DNA from: Bathynomus jamesi | Lineage: Eukaryota > Arthropoda > Malacostraca > Isopoda > Cirolanidae | DNA: 64,000 bases | Assembly (NCBI GenBank): GCA_023014485.1 | Contig: JAJOZX010000995.1 | Location: 234,501-298,500, forward strand | Direction: 5' to 3' | In this document: positions 1 through 10,211 of the stretch, one piece after another | How positions within the stretch are numbered: position 1 is the first letter of the stretch | Layout of the letters: the number at the start of each line of letters is the position of its first letter | Notes under the pieces: generated by a model | What the model was told of the DNA's origin: nothing | The model's database searches: none | The model's input: only the letters and a program-made list of their open reading frames with translations | Made by a program: the position numbers and the translations under genes

Positions 1-277
1 CTACAACAATATCATAGACGCACTTGAAAACAATGAAAACTACGATGTCATATGCACAGATTTTGCTAAAGCGTTCGACAAATGTGATCTTGGTATAATA
101 GCACATAAAATGAAACATGGGAATAACAAGCAAAGTGGGAAAATGGATCTACAATTTCCTCAGGGAGCGTGAGCAGGTCGTAAAAGTCCAAGGTATATCA
201 TCATCAGAATCAGAAGTACTCAGCTCAGTACCAAAAGGAATAGTATTGGCACCACTCCTATCCATTATCATGCTAAC
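1..277 (+). pseudogene. Non-LTR retrotransposon copy 1, reverse transcriptase fragment (left part)
   Basis: Translated pieces match the reverse transcriptase of copy 2 further right (6117-6400) closely at DNA level. They include the segment with residues KWIYNFLRERE and a PKGIVLAPLL stretch, equivalent to the PQGTVLASLL of copy 2 (the PQG motif region of LINE-type RTs). The reading frame is interrupted. The copy starts outside the window, so its 5' part is not seen. It is cut at position 277 by an inserted sequence and resumes at 1190. The family is CR1/L2-like by general resemblance; the exact clade is not established. Confidence 0.8.
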
Positions 278-1189
278 TATCATGCTATTTGAGAGGAGGA
301 GATTATAGATACCAATCAACCTGGGAAATACTCCGGGGAGAACGTTAGGCAGGAGACAGGGAGAGCTGGAACGCCCGTTTCTCCTGTCACTGTCTTCTTT
401 AGCTGATCTTTTTCCGTGTCTCATCTATCCAGGGGCGGATCTAGGCATTTCAGTAAGAGGGGGTCCAAAGAAAAAAGGGCACTCCCTAAAATAAAAAGGG
501 CACAGTACTAAAATGTTTTCTTAAAACAGACCACCACTGAGCGAGTATAAAATCAATTGCATTGTTTTATTAGCTCAGTCTCATTCAAATATGATACAAC
601 ATAAAAATCTAATTTGGGTACAACAATTATCACAGAAAATTTTCCAAACAATTATAAATGTCTTGCCAATTAAAAGAACTTTGAGAATAAGATGAAGATA
701 AAATTAGTGATATGGCTGCACCAGTACTAAGGGCACCTATAAAAACCATTACAAGTACAAATTTGGAAGTACAATGTATACGGATAAAGACTTAAAATAG
801 AATTTGAATAAAATAAAATAACCATGATCAATTTACAAAAACAAAATTTGCTTTCAGATGCATACACATCATTCAAATAGCGCCCTTGTACTTGAAAAAA
901 GGGCACTTGTAAGAAATTGAGGTGGGGGGGAGTTCAAGGCGTCGCCGAACCCCCTCTAGAACCGCCCTTGTCTACCCTGTGGGCAGTTCAGCAGGCTTTC
1001 AAAAACACACTTCTCCCTCTGTTCTTCACTACACATACATGCACTTTACACATTACACAATATTTTCAAATAAAAAAAATGGCATCGTCGGCCTCGGAGA
1101 CCCTGATTTCAGTTCTTTCCGTCTTGTATGAGTGGGGTGGGCACTTTTTCAGGCGCTGGCACTTGGCCCCTCCTTCCTGCATAAAAAAA
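278..1189. mobile_element. Nested insertion inside LINE copy 1
   Basis: Copy 2 of the LINE is continuous across this point, whereas copy 1 has about 900 extra bases here. The extra block is flanked by TAAC on both sides (274-277 and 1190-1193) and ends in a short A run, ATAAAAAAA, just before the right TAAC. A short target duplication plus a 3' A run suggests a retroposed sequence (SINE-like). No coding capacity or tRNA-like head was recognised. The block is itself split by the MITE-like element at 430-970. Confidence 0.6.
430..970. mobile_element. MITE-like element with CAGGGGCGG-type inverted ends
   Basis: The left end begins CAGGGGCGGATCTAG. The right end, read on the opposite strand, begins CAAGGGCGGTTCTAG, giving imperfect terminal inverted repeats. 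Further inside, both ends carry G-rich blocks and GGGCACTT-like words. The outer flanks TCTATCC and TCTACCC could be a degraded target duplication. It is about 541 bp and has no ORF. CAGGGG ends are common in hAT-type non-autonomous elements, so a hAT-derived MITE is the best guess. Confidence 0.6.
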
Positions 1190-2190
1190 TAACAGACACA
1201 GAGAATGAAGTGACCAACAGGAGTATAGTAACATCCCTTGCGGACGATACAAAAATCAGCAGGAAAATCAGTGATGCAGAAGAGGTGGAGGCCCGACAGA
1301 AGGACATGAACAGAATATACAAATGGTCAGAAGACAACAACATGAAATTTAACACCGCGAAATTTCAGCTCTTGAGATATGGAAGAAACGAGGACCTAAA
1401 ACTGTCAACATATTATGTCCCACATAGACAGAAAAATCCAGAAAAGCAAGAAAGCAATAGAGTTAGGGGTTAAAATGACCGATGACGCGAAATTTGAGAC
1501 AAAATCAGATGGTGATAAACAAAGCAAAACGAGTCGCAGGACAGGTACTGAGAACCTTCAAAAGAAGATACAAGAAAATAATGATAATATAAAAACTTTA
1601 ATATTGCTCAGTCTTGACGTCCCCATATAAAAAGGAAGAAATTACGTAATAAACTAGAATAAATTCAAAGAAATTTCACAGTCAAGATTGATGGTTGCAA
1701 AGAATTCAACTACTGGGAAAGACTTCGTAAATTAAATTTATATTCACTGGAAAGAAGAGAGAGATACACCATAATTTACATGTGGAAAATAATGGAAAAA
1801 CTGGTACCTAACCTCAAACTGAATCCAGTAACCACCCAAACAACAGTGGAAAATAGAAAAGGTAGAACGTGTAGTGTTCCCAAACTAAAGGCCAGACAAG
1901 GGACACCCTCGACTCTAAACGAAAATAGCTTGGCTATCAGGGGGCTAAGACTATTCAACCAACTTTCGAAGGAAATCAGGAACATTACTGGTGTCAACAT
2001 AGAATTCTTCAAAAGACTAGACGGCTGACTCAGGACGGTACCAGATGAGCTGGATGTGCCTGGCTATGTGCGATGGAGATCGCGAGAGAGCAACTCGCTC
2101 CTCCCCAAAGCCAGGCCAAGAAGTGGAGCCACCAGCTTGACCTTCGTGTGAAGAGAGACCAACGCACGGAACTGCTGCTGCGAGATTACG

Positions 2191-2192
<2 letters not shown>
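1190..2192 (+). pseudogene. Non-LTR retrotransposon copy 1, reverse transcriptase (right part) and ORF2 C-terminus
   Basis: This is the continuation of the LINE after the nested insertion. The catalytic region reads LADDTKISRKIS in the frame at 1132-1473, corresponding to the FADD box of reverse transcriptases, followed by a KWSEDNNMKFNT segment shared with copy 2. Further on, a C-terminal stretch (about 1700-2030) reads ERRERYTIIYMWKIMEKLVP, typical of the end of CR1/L2-like ORF2 proteins. Frames are broken several times. The sequence ends in a (TA)n tract at 2193. The inferred order, RT thumb then C-terminal basic region then 3' tail, is normal for the group. Confidence 0.8.

Positions 2193-2227
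<35 letters not shown>
2193..2227. repeat. (TA)n microsatellite at the LINE copy 1 3' end
   Basis: About 17 TA repeats directly follow the ORF2 C-terminal region. They may have been seeded by the retrotransposon tail. Confidence 0.9.
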
Positions 2228-2231
<4 letters not shown>

Positions 2232-3236
2232 TTAACGCTTAACGCCTTTATATAGTTTGAAACTGCAGCTGATTTTGTCACTTCATCTGTCTGAAAGCAC
2301 GTACTGCACCCCCCAGGTAATAACCAAAGGCTGCAAGATTCTCCTTCTATTTTAAGAATGGGAATTTTCTATACCAAATAACATTTTATTATTTTTTAAT
2401 ACAGCGGAAGTCAATTCAAAGTGTGTTCAGATAATACTTTCTGGGTTATCTTTTAGTATGTATTTTCTTTCTTTACAGATCCTATAATCCTCTGGTTATT
2501 TGCTTTCTTTTGAGTCAGAAAGAAGAAACGGTTTGGATTTTCTTGATCGCATTTTACTCCTTCTTCCATGTATGGTTTTGATCAGTAAGAATTTTTATGT
2601 TAAGGACAATATTTTCGTTTTTTGTGATAATTTCCAATGTTATTTTTCCAGTTGTTGTTTTGTTATTACCTTTATTTTATGTGTGAATATGTTTGTTTCC
2701 TTTCTCGAACTTGTTATTTTTCTTGTGCATTTGCATTTCAATTATTTCTGTCATCTTCGCTTTCAAGGAGAGCAAGATTTCTTCTGTTTAGTCCTGGTTT
2801 GTTTTTGATTGCGTTGATGCTAAGCCTGATTTTACGTTCTCTCAGCTTGCCGTCTTTGAGTTCAAACTGTTGCAATTTTAGTATAGATTAATTTCCTGCT
2901 TCCACTTATGGGGTTGTAGAGACTTTCATTTGAGGAATTTAGGGGTCTATATATAAGTTCCTATGAGTAACATAGTTCTTTATATATTGATCACTAATAG
3001 TTCCACATATCTAATTCATCCATAACTGTGCTGACTTTTTAATGTGTTTTCGTGTATATTATACAGAGGGCTGACAAAAGTAAGTAGACACCACGCTGAT
3101 TGTCCTCAAGAAAAATAACAAAGCTAATCAGTGAAATGCCAGAACGTGTCAGCTTGACATAATGCGAAGGGGAAAGCAACACGATTCTAAATATATTGAT
3201 TCAATAAATCTTATTATGTATTGACTTTTAATATCA
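2228..3236. other. AT-rich spacer, no gene recognised
   Basis: There is no credible coding region. Around 3065-3100 a string reading AGGGCTGACAAAAGTAAGTA resembles the ends of some Tc1/mariner-type elements, but no inverted partner was found, so it is not called as an element. Confidence 0.5.
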
Positions 3237-4020
3237 AATCAAAACTATGGTATCTGCAATGATCCAACAAATGAGACAAAGGCGATGAGGTGCGATCTTT
3301 GTCAGTTGCTTTTTGATTTTAGATGCCTAGAATGGGAAGATGAAAAAATCTCCCTTATAACGAACGTGAAGCAACTTAATGGGATATAATTTTTCTGCGA
3401 AAACTGCATGACCGAAATAAACTCTTTTATGGTATTTAAAGCAGAAAAAGACTACGAGAATAAAATGAAAGAGGAAAGTGGGAATAAAGAACAGAGGAAA
3501 ACAGAAGAAACGAAGAAAGGCAAAGTAAAAAAAAAATAAAATACCGTCACACAACGAGGCCGAAACCATGCAGGTGAAAGAGAGTATAAAGACAACAGAT
3601 AGTATAAGGGCAACGAAGGACATTAACACAAATAGCACAAATAGGAAAAGACAAGAGGGCAATAAAAAAAACGGAGTGAAACTGTCTCCCAATAAGGAGC
3701 AAAAAACAAAAGCCACGAGTAAATATAGGGAAGGAATTATATGCAGATATTATATAAAAGATAATTAAAGATTTAAAAGAGGACATGTATATATGAACAT
3801 CCCCAATATGCAATTTCTTCTATAATAATGGTCACTGTAAATTTGGAGACAGATGCAAATTCTACCACCCGGACATCTGCAGGACTTACGCAACATATGG
3901 AACCTGCAAATATGGGAAAAAATGCTACTATCAACATCTCCCGACGAACCCAAAGAACAAAGGACAAAGTTTAAATGACAATAGGAATAACAATAACAAC
4001 ATGAACAACAATAGGAACAC
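3237..4020 (+). pseudogene. LINE copy 2 ORF1: PHD-like finger and tandem CCCH zinc fingers
   Basis: In pieces of three frames: (i) 3290-3411 encodes RCDLCQLLFDFRCLEW, then a stop, then FFCENC. This Cys-X2-Cys ... Cys ... Cys-X2-Cys pattern is like the PHD-type finger in ORF1 of several CR1/L2 elements. (ii) A Lys/Glu-rich linker follows, about 3440-3740. (iii) 3809-3937 encodes two perfect CX8CX5CX3H fingers, the first ending HCKFGDRCKFYH and the second CKYGKKCYYQH. A degraded finger lies just upstream from 3742, in another frame and with a stop. ORF1 proteins bind RNA and form the RNP; CCCH fingers would suit that role. Stops and frameshifts make this copy non-functional. Confidence 0.6.
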
Positions 4021-4025
4021 AATAA

Positions 4026-4797
4026 GTGAACAAAAATTTTTTTCAACATCGCAGCCACGATACGGCTGCTAAATGTCATCCAACGCATGCAGTTGACACA
4101 GCTGGAAACCACCGAGCCAAACCGCTTCCGGGCAAGAAGCTACCAGAACAGGTAGGCGGAAACGGATCTCTCTCGGAAGACCATAGGGCAACAAAACAAG
4201 CAACACCGAAGGAAAACGAACTTGAAATGCACAAGTGGCAACGAAAACCAAAGAACATAAATATTGTCCTGGCTAATATTCAAGGAATAAGACCAAACCA
4301 ATCACACAACAAAGTTTCGTACCGAAAAGGATTTATGGACGAAACAAGGGCGGACATCGCATGCCTCACAGAAACTCATCTTAAGGATTGCCAAGGAAAT
4401 TGTGAAAACTGCGAACATTGTATTGATAAGAAAGAGATAAATGTAGAGGGCTTCAACTTATTGAGAGCGGATAGAACAACGAGACGTAAAGGTGGCTGTG
4501 CTATATATGTACATGAAGGTCATCAGAGACGGTAATAAGTAAATCAAACAGCTTTGTGGAACTTCTAGCAGTGAAAATAGAAAAACTAAACGTAATACTA
4601 ATAGTCATCTATAGACCTCCAAACACCCCAACCGAAAAATTCTCGGAGGCCATTGATGACATTAGAAAGCTAATAAAGGCCATAATAAAGGCCATAATAA
4701 AGGCCCTCCATCCCGCAATATAACAGCAATATAACAATATAATGATCTGTGGAGACTTTAACTTCCCATTTATAAAATACAAAATGGTGGATGGGAA

Positions 4798-4865
<68 letters not shown>

Positions 4866-6855
4866 GACAAGGGAGGCACAAGAGAAGACCAGGAGCAAGC
4901 AAAAATGTTGATGGCTCTCACAAATGAGTTTATGCCGACACAATAGAAAAGATAATGAAAATACCAGAAAAAATAACTGCCTGGATCTGGTATTCATGAA
5001 TAAAAACGAACTTGATTGCTGATATAAAAATAACCCCAACCATTATCTCAGACCACAACTTAATTAATCGAGATATCAACATATATGACGACAAAATTAA
5101 AACACAATACATATATTGAGGAAAGAAGCAAATTTGAGGCCTTTAACTTAAACTCTAAGACTACAACTTGGGAAACAGTCAAATCGCACATGGCCCAGAT
5201 AGAGTGAAGAACAGTTTTTGAAAATAAAATAACTGAAGAAATACTAACAACCTTGGAAGAAAAAACGCTGAGAATTTTAGAAAAATGTTCTGAAATCACA
5301 GTCAAAAGGAAAGAGGAACTGGAGAAAGGCAAAACAAACGAATATTCCGCAAGAGAAAGAGTGCAGGCGAAGTTAGCCATCTGCGAAGATAATGCCAGGA
5401 AACGAATACAAGAAAAACTGGAGGGTATCGATAGGGAAATACAAGTCCTGATTAAGAACCATACAGAGAGGGAAGAGGAAAAGGCGGTAGAAGCAATAAA
5501 GAAAAATCCAAAATATTTCTATAGCTATACGGAAAGAAAAACAAAAACGCGCGCCCCTATTGGGCCCTTAAGGAAGAGAGATAATGAACTAACCGACGAT
5601 CCAAAAGAAATAGCTGAAACATTGAGAGCCCAGTATAAATCAGTTTTCAGTACCCCAAAAAGTGACAAAGCGATCCCTGACATAGATGCATTCTTTGAAG
5701 AGAAATTGCAAGGAGAGTGTATAACAGACTTTGATTTTACCCCAGAAGATGTAGCGAGAGCTATATGAGAAATGAAACTACATTCAGCTGCACGTCCGGA
5801 CAAATGGAACGCATTATTGATTAAAAACTGTAAAAATGAAATAGCTGCACCTTTATACTGGATATGGAGAAGATCCCTTGACACTGGGGAACTACCGAGC
5901 ATCTTGAAAAGAGCAAACATTGTCCCTAGATATGAAGGAGGGGACAGATCTCAAGCAAAGGACTATAGACCAGTGTCATTGACGTCCCACCTCACCAAAG
6001 TATTTGAAAGAGTAGTTAGAGAGAAAATTTATGATTTCTTGGAGACACTGGAAAATTCAACGAAAATCAGCACGGATTCCGATCAGGTAGATCATGCCTA
6101 TCACAACTAATAGAATAATATAGCAATATCCTACATGCACTGGAGGGCAATGACAACTATGATGTCATATACACATATTTTGCTAAAGCTTTCGACAAAT
6201 GTGATCACGGTATAATGTCACATAAAATGAAATGAAATATATGGGAATAACAGGCAAAGTGAGAAAATGGATCTCCAACTTCCTCAGAGAACGTTTACAG
6301 GTCGTCAAAATTCAAAGTATATCATTATCAGAATCGGAAGTACGCAGCTCAGTACCACAAGGGACAGTACTGGCCTCACTCCTGTTCATTATCATGCTAA
6401 CAGACATAGACAGCGGAGTAAACAGCAACAGCATAGTAACATCCTTTGCAGACGATCCAAAGATCAGCAGAAAAATCAGCGATGCAAAAGAGGTGGAGGC
6501 CTTGCAGAAGGACACGAACAAAATATACAAATGGTCAGAAGACAACAACGTTACATTTAACACCTAGAAATTTCAGCTCTTGAGATATGGTGGAAAAGAG
6601 GAACTTAAACAGATTGCATATTATGCTCCAGATAGACACAAAATTCAGAGAAGCACGAAAGCGATCGATCTGGGAGTAATACCGATGATACGAAATTCGA
6701 AACACAAAATCAGATAGCGATAAATAAAGCAAAAAGAGGGGCGGAACAGGTACTAAGAACGTTGAAAAGAAAGGACAAGACAGTAATGAGTCCCCTGCTA
6801 AAAACACTGATTATACCAAAACTTGAATACTGCTCAGTTTTGACGTCAGTAGTAT
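4026..6855 (+). pseudogene. LINE copy 2 ORF2: APE-like endonuclease and reverse transcriptase
   Basis: The endonuclease part begins about 4252 (NIVLANIQGI), then ACLTETHL (catalytic Glu region), then RADRTTRRKGGCAIYVHE. After a break comes VIYRPPNTP and ICGDFNFP (4743 on), the expected order of an APE-type nuclease. A TA microsatellite at 4798-4862 interrupts it. The RT follows: a long charged stretch (5253-5768), KDYRPVSLTS near 5960, SSVPQGTVLASLLFIIM near 6345, and SFADDPKISRKIS near 6440, where the usual T after FADD has become P. The copy stops short at about 6855, before the C-terminal region seen in copy 1. There are at least five frame breaks. Confidence 0.85.
4798..4862. repeat. (TA)n microsatellite inside the LINE endonuclease region
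   Basis: About 32 TA units with one phase slip near 4822. It lies in what should be coding sequence, so it expanded after the copy died. Confidence 0.95.
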
Positions 6856-6879
6856 AGCCGCAAAAAGGTAGAGTGCAGG

Positions 6880-7078
6880 AATGTTGCAAGAGATAATGTT
6901 CAAATATTGCAATTGGGGTAGGGTGTTGCAAAGGGGGGTGGGGGTATGCAATGCAACAACTCAATGTTGCAAATGGGGTGGGGTTTGCAAGAACTCAATG
7001 TTGCAAATGGGTGGGGGTATGGAACACCTCAATGTTGCAAAGGGGGGTGGGGGGTGCTGCAGGTGCAACAAGGGGCCA
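6880..7078. repeat. G-rich minisatellite (TGTTGCAAATGGGGTGGGG-like)
   Basis: Degenerate tandem copies of a roughly 25-50-base motif, CAATGTTGCAA followed by a run such as GGGGTGGGG or GGGGGGTGGGG. Several G runs of three or more per copy give potential for G-quadruplex structure on this strand. It directly follows the truncated LINE copy 2. Confidence 0.8.
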
Positions 7079-7211
7079 TGAAACTTGGAGGTGGCGTTAT
7101 CCCCCAAGAGAAGGACAGGAGAAGGAGAGAAAGGAAGAGAGGTGTTCACCTGGCAGGAGCCAAGTGCATAATAAGACTTCAGCCGAGTGGCCGTTGTCTT
7201 ATAGACTCCTA

Positions 7212-7440
7212 ATCAGCCAGTTGGCTTAGAAGGCGTAAATGGCTTGTTCAGGTTGAGTTGTCAGATACCACTTTTTATTTTAATTGTTCAGGTATACATT
7301 ATTAGGGCGAGTTGCCAGATACCATTTTAATTGTTCAGGTATACATTATTAAGTTGCCAGATTGTACCATTTATTTAATTAATTCTTAAAAGTTGGCTTA
7401 GAATTCCGCTAGTAGGTTTAGAAGGCGTAACCAGCCATTT
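7212..7440. repeat. Local direct repeats in AT-rich DNA
   Basis: Two copies of a block containing GTTGCCAGATACCA and TTGTTCAGGTATACATTATT (from about 7255 and 7310), a partial third copy at about 7351, and a flanking word GGCTTAGAAGGCGTAA near 7222 with a related copy near 7418. This could be the outer end of the Polinton, but no inverted partner was found on the right side. Confidence 0.55.
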
Positions 7441-7502
7441 GATATAATTGTTTACAACAAAAGAATTAAATAAAACAACATTACATCATTCTTTTTATTA
7501 TA

Positions 7503-7862
7503 AATAATATAGAAAATAAATATATATTTGAATGATCAATTAAAAATAATAGTTTAAGAAATATGAACGAGGAATATGCATATAATCAAAAATATCCGTC
7601 AATATAACAGTACAGGAGAAATATTATATATATATATACACACACACACACAATTATATTATGGAGATATATAGAAAATAAATATACAATGGAATGATCA
7701 AAAACAAAAAATAAGAAATAATATAACCATCAACATAGCAGAAATATATACACACAACTAAATAAATAAATACATACACTTTATCTTCTACCGCGCAACA
7801 TAAGAAATCGTATAATCATCAATATAGCAGAAATATATATATACACACACACACACACACAA
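7503..7862. repeat. AT-rich tandem repeat with (AC)n ends
   Basis: Imperfect repeats of about 100-170 bases sharing AGAAAATAAATATA, GAATGATCAA, then an AGCAGAAATATATA-like word, each ending in a short (AC)n tract (7637, 7750 and 7840 regions). It is non-coding and lies beyond the last leftward Polinton gene. Confidence 0.6.
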
Positions 7863-7886
7863 ATATGTTAAATATATAAATACATT

Positions 7887-8950
7887 TCACTTCTTTTTCA
7901 AAATAATAAACTCGCACTTAATCGAGTCTACAATTACATCATTATTGCTCTGCATTACGCAGTATACGCGGTTTAATAATATTTCACCGCTTAAAGTATA
8001 GGGAAACCTGTACTCGATATGAAGGGCCTTCATATCGTTCAATACTATTTTTGTTCCCACTTTACAACCGGTTGGTAAGTTATCTTTAAATACGTCTAGA
8101 ATACAATCAAAAGCACGCACAAAGAGTTAATCGTTAGCTACATTATTAAACACAAGTTTATAGACACGCATTTCCAATCGAGGGTTTATTTCTACCGACC
8201 CGAGCTTTTCAATCGTGAACTCATCTTCACTCAACATAGCGGCAATTGAAATAATCTTCTAAGTCGTTACGACAACTGCTCGTTATATAAAGAAATAGTT
8301 CTTCAGGGTGAACGGTGTAGGTGAGCGCAGCCTTGTACCGATCAATTGCTTTGTACCAAAGTTCATGATATTTCAAAGAGTCTAAACTTTTTAAATAAAC
8401 GCCCAGCTCTAGACCATTCTCACCTGTTCAGCCCTACACTCGGTAAACCCATCGAGCAGAGCGGTGTATGCGTATTCAAGTACTGTATCAAAATAAAGCA
8501 TATCCGTAACACTCGTGTCTAACATAGGTTTTAGCTTGCGGAATCCGACGATTCAAACATTCTGTCGAGGATGAAACGGTTTCGCGTAGGAACAAGAGCG
8601 TTATTATCAGAAGCATTCTTCCACATCAGCCGTATATCAATGCATGGCCGATCGTTATTTATACACAACGTACATACAACGGCGTATGAGGGTGCGTCAC
8701 TAATCTGCTCTCTTCTTGTATCTACGTTAGCAGGTATTTTATAACGATCTTCACTCCACTTCTCAACTATCACGAAGATTCTATTCATCTCCTCAACACT
8801 TAAATAAACGACATTCCGTTTGTTTGTTTGTCTACATTCCGTTTCCAGTACATAACTAACGGCACCGGATTTACACCTGAACACGCGCAACGATTTCGTC
8901 ACGGACACATCATACGAGGCGTTGAGAATGCTGCTCAAAGGAAGTTCCAT
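7887..8950 (-). pseudogene. Unrecognised Polinton-associated protein, broken
   Basis: I do not recognise this protein. The N-terminal half is open from an ATG at 8950 (protein begins MELPLSSILN) down to 8531, and the C-terminal part is open at 8120-7887 (ends CEFIILKKK). Between them (8121-8530) pieces of the same strand remain readable in different frames, so it looks like one gene of about 330-350 residues broken by several indels or stops. No signal peptide, transmembrane segment or catalytic motif was seen. It is the most distal gene of the leftward set, downstream of the polymerase. Confidence 0.5.
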
Positions 8951-8989
8951 CGTATTCGAGGAGCGCACGTCCAGTCGGTTCAAGCTCTG

Positions 8990-9298
8990 AGATAACTATG
9001 AGCCGCGTGAGGCACGCAGGTAGGCAGGAACGGTTCGATGGGCGGTTGACTCACCCTGATGATACGTGAATGGGTTTGTTCGAACTCGTATGATCCGTGA
9101 AGTACGAGTCGCACCATAATCTAATGAAACGTGTGCGGCGCTGGTCGAATTGTTGTACCCCATTATATTGGGTAGGTGTTTTTTCCGATACAAGAATTAA
9201 TTTCGGTTTTAACGTTTTATCACTACCAGAATACACACCAGACAGCTTCCCTCAGGATAATTTTCACGAACTAGGCACATTTTATAATGTTTTATCTC
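8990..9298 (-). pseudogene. Possible small leftward gene or fragment
   Basis: Two overlapping minus-strand readings (9236-9051 and 9193-8996) without ATG starts cover this gap. One contains TLKPKLILVSEKTPTQ. They may be frameshifted parts of one short gene in the leftward set, or chance. No homology is recognised. Confidence 0.25.
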
Positions 9299-9300
9299 TC

Positions 9301-9891
9301 CTAAACATCTTCACACTCCGGCGCACTATTTGAGAGGAACATATGCTCATATTTTTCCTTTTTGCCTAGCAAACGATACTCGTCTCTAAAGTCTGCTAAA
9401 AACTCACGCAGGGCACTAGCCACAATCTCACTACGAACCTCATCATGATATACATTAATATAGTGATAAAAATACTTAAGATTCTCCATGATGACGAGAT
9501 TCACATTTTCAGTCGTAGGGTATGAGTAATCGACATGGTGTAACATGACATAATACCGCTTGTCACACCACCCATCCACAAGACTCACTATCCATATCTG
9601 CTGCTTCTCTTCTGCACGCGTTGTTTCTTTTACTTCACGGTATATGTGAGACTTTATAAAGTTTAGCTCTACAGCATACTTCAGCACATCGTCTGTGCAA
9701 CGAAAGCCTACAACGGTCTCACCAGAATATCCGTAGAGTATTTGTACATCTTGCTCCTTCGCACGATCCAATGTGGTTTTAAAAGAGGCATAGGAGGGGG
9801 GAATAGGAAGTTTTTCGGTATCCACCACATCTTGACACTTTGCCGAATACCATTTCATAAACGTTGAACAAGCAATATTAAAGGTAGCCAT
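9301..9891 (-). CDS. Unrecognised Polinton-associated protein, 196 aa
   Basis: An intact ORF from ATG at 9891 (MATFNIACSTFMKWYSAK) to a stop at 9301. The composition is mixed and soluble-looking, with aromatic-rich stretches such as KYFYHYINVYHDE and an acidic C-terminus (SNSAPECEDV). No membrane segment or known catalytic motif is visible. It lies between the polymerase and the distal hypothetical gene on the same strand, so it belongs to the early/replication side of the element by position. It is one of few frames here without a break. Function unknown. Confidence 0.6.
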   Translation of the reverse strand: MATFNIACSTFMKWYSAKCQDVVDTEKLPIPPSYASFKTTLDRAKEQDVQILYGYSGETVVGFRCTDDVLKYAVELNFIKSHIYREVKETTRAEEKQQIWIVSLVDGWCDKRYYVMLHHVDYSYPTTENVNLVIMENLKYFYHYINVYHDEVRSEIVASALREFLADFRDEYRLLGKKEKYEHMFLSNSAPECEDV

Positions 9892-10211
9892 TTTCTTCTA
9901 CGCGGGTGAATACATGTCTGAGCTCAAGGGCTTACTGCAGTCAACTGACCACGCAGGGAATCCCAGATAGTAACATGACTCACGTTGCTGGTCTTACAGT
10001 GGGCGGAGCTTAGAACTTTCACCTGTGCACACACACACAGGAGTAAGTGAAACGCTAATTGAAACAGGATTTAATTAATAAACGAAATATTCAAGTTATA
10101 TATATTTACAAATATATGTAATAAATAAGCTAACAATAGACACATCAAAGATTATATTCAATACATATATATTTACAAATACGTGTAATAAATAAGTTAA
10201 CAATAGACGCA
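9892..10211. repeat. Intergenic spacer with a duplicated AT-rich block
   Basis: There is no gene. Two copies of a roughly 68-base block (about 10096-10163 and 10164-10222) share ATATATTTACAAATA, GTAATAAATAAG, TAACAATAGAC and CATCAAAG. The second copy runs into the 3' end of the polymerase ORF. Confidence 0.7.

Noticed and set aside
2500..2891. Phe/Leu/Cys-rich ORFs resembling membrane proteins
   Set aside because: They are T-rich spacer DNA read in frame; no start context, homology or conserved spacing.
7140..7460. Candidate left terminal inverted repeat of the Polinton
   Set aside because: No inverted match was found by eye in 24600-25500, so the Polinton ends are left undefined.
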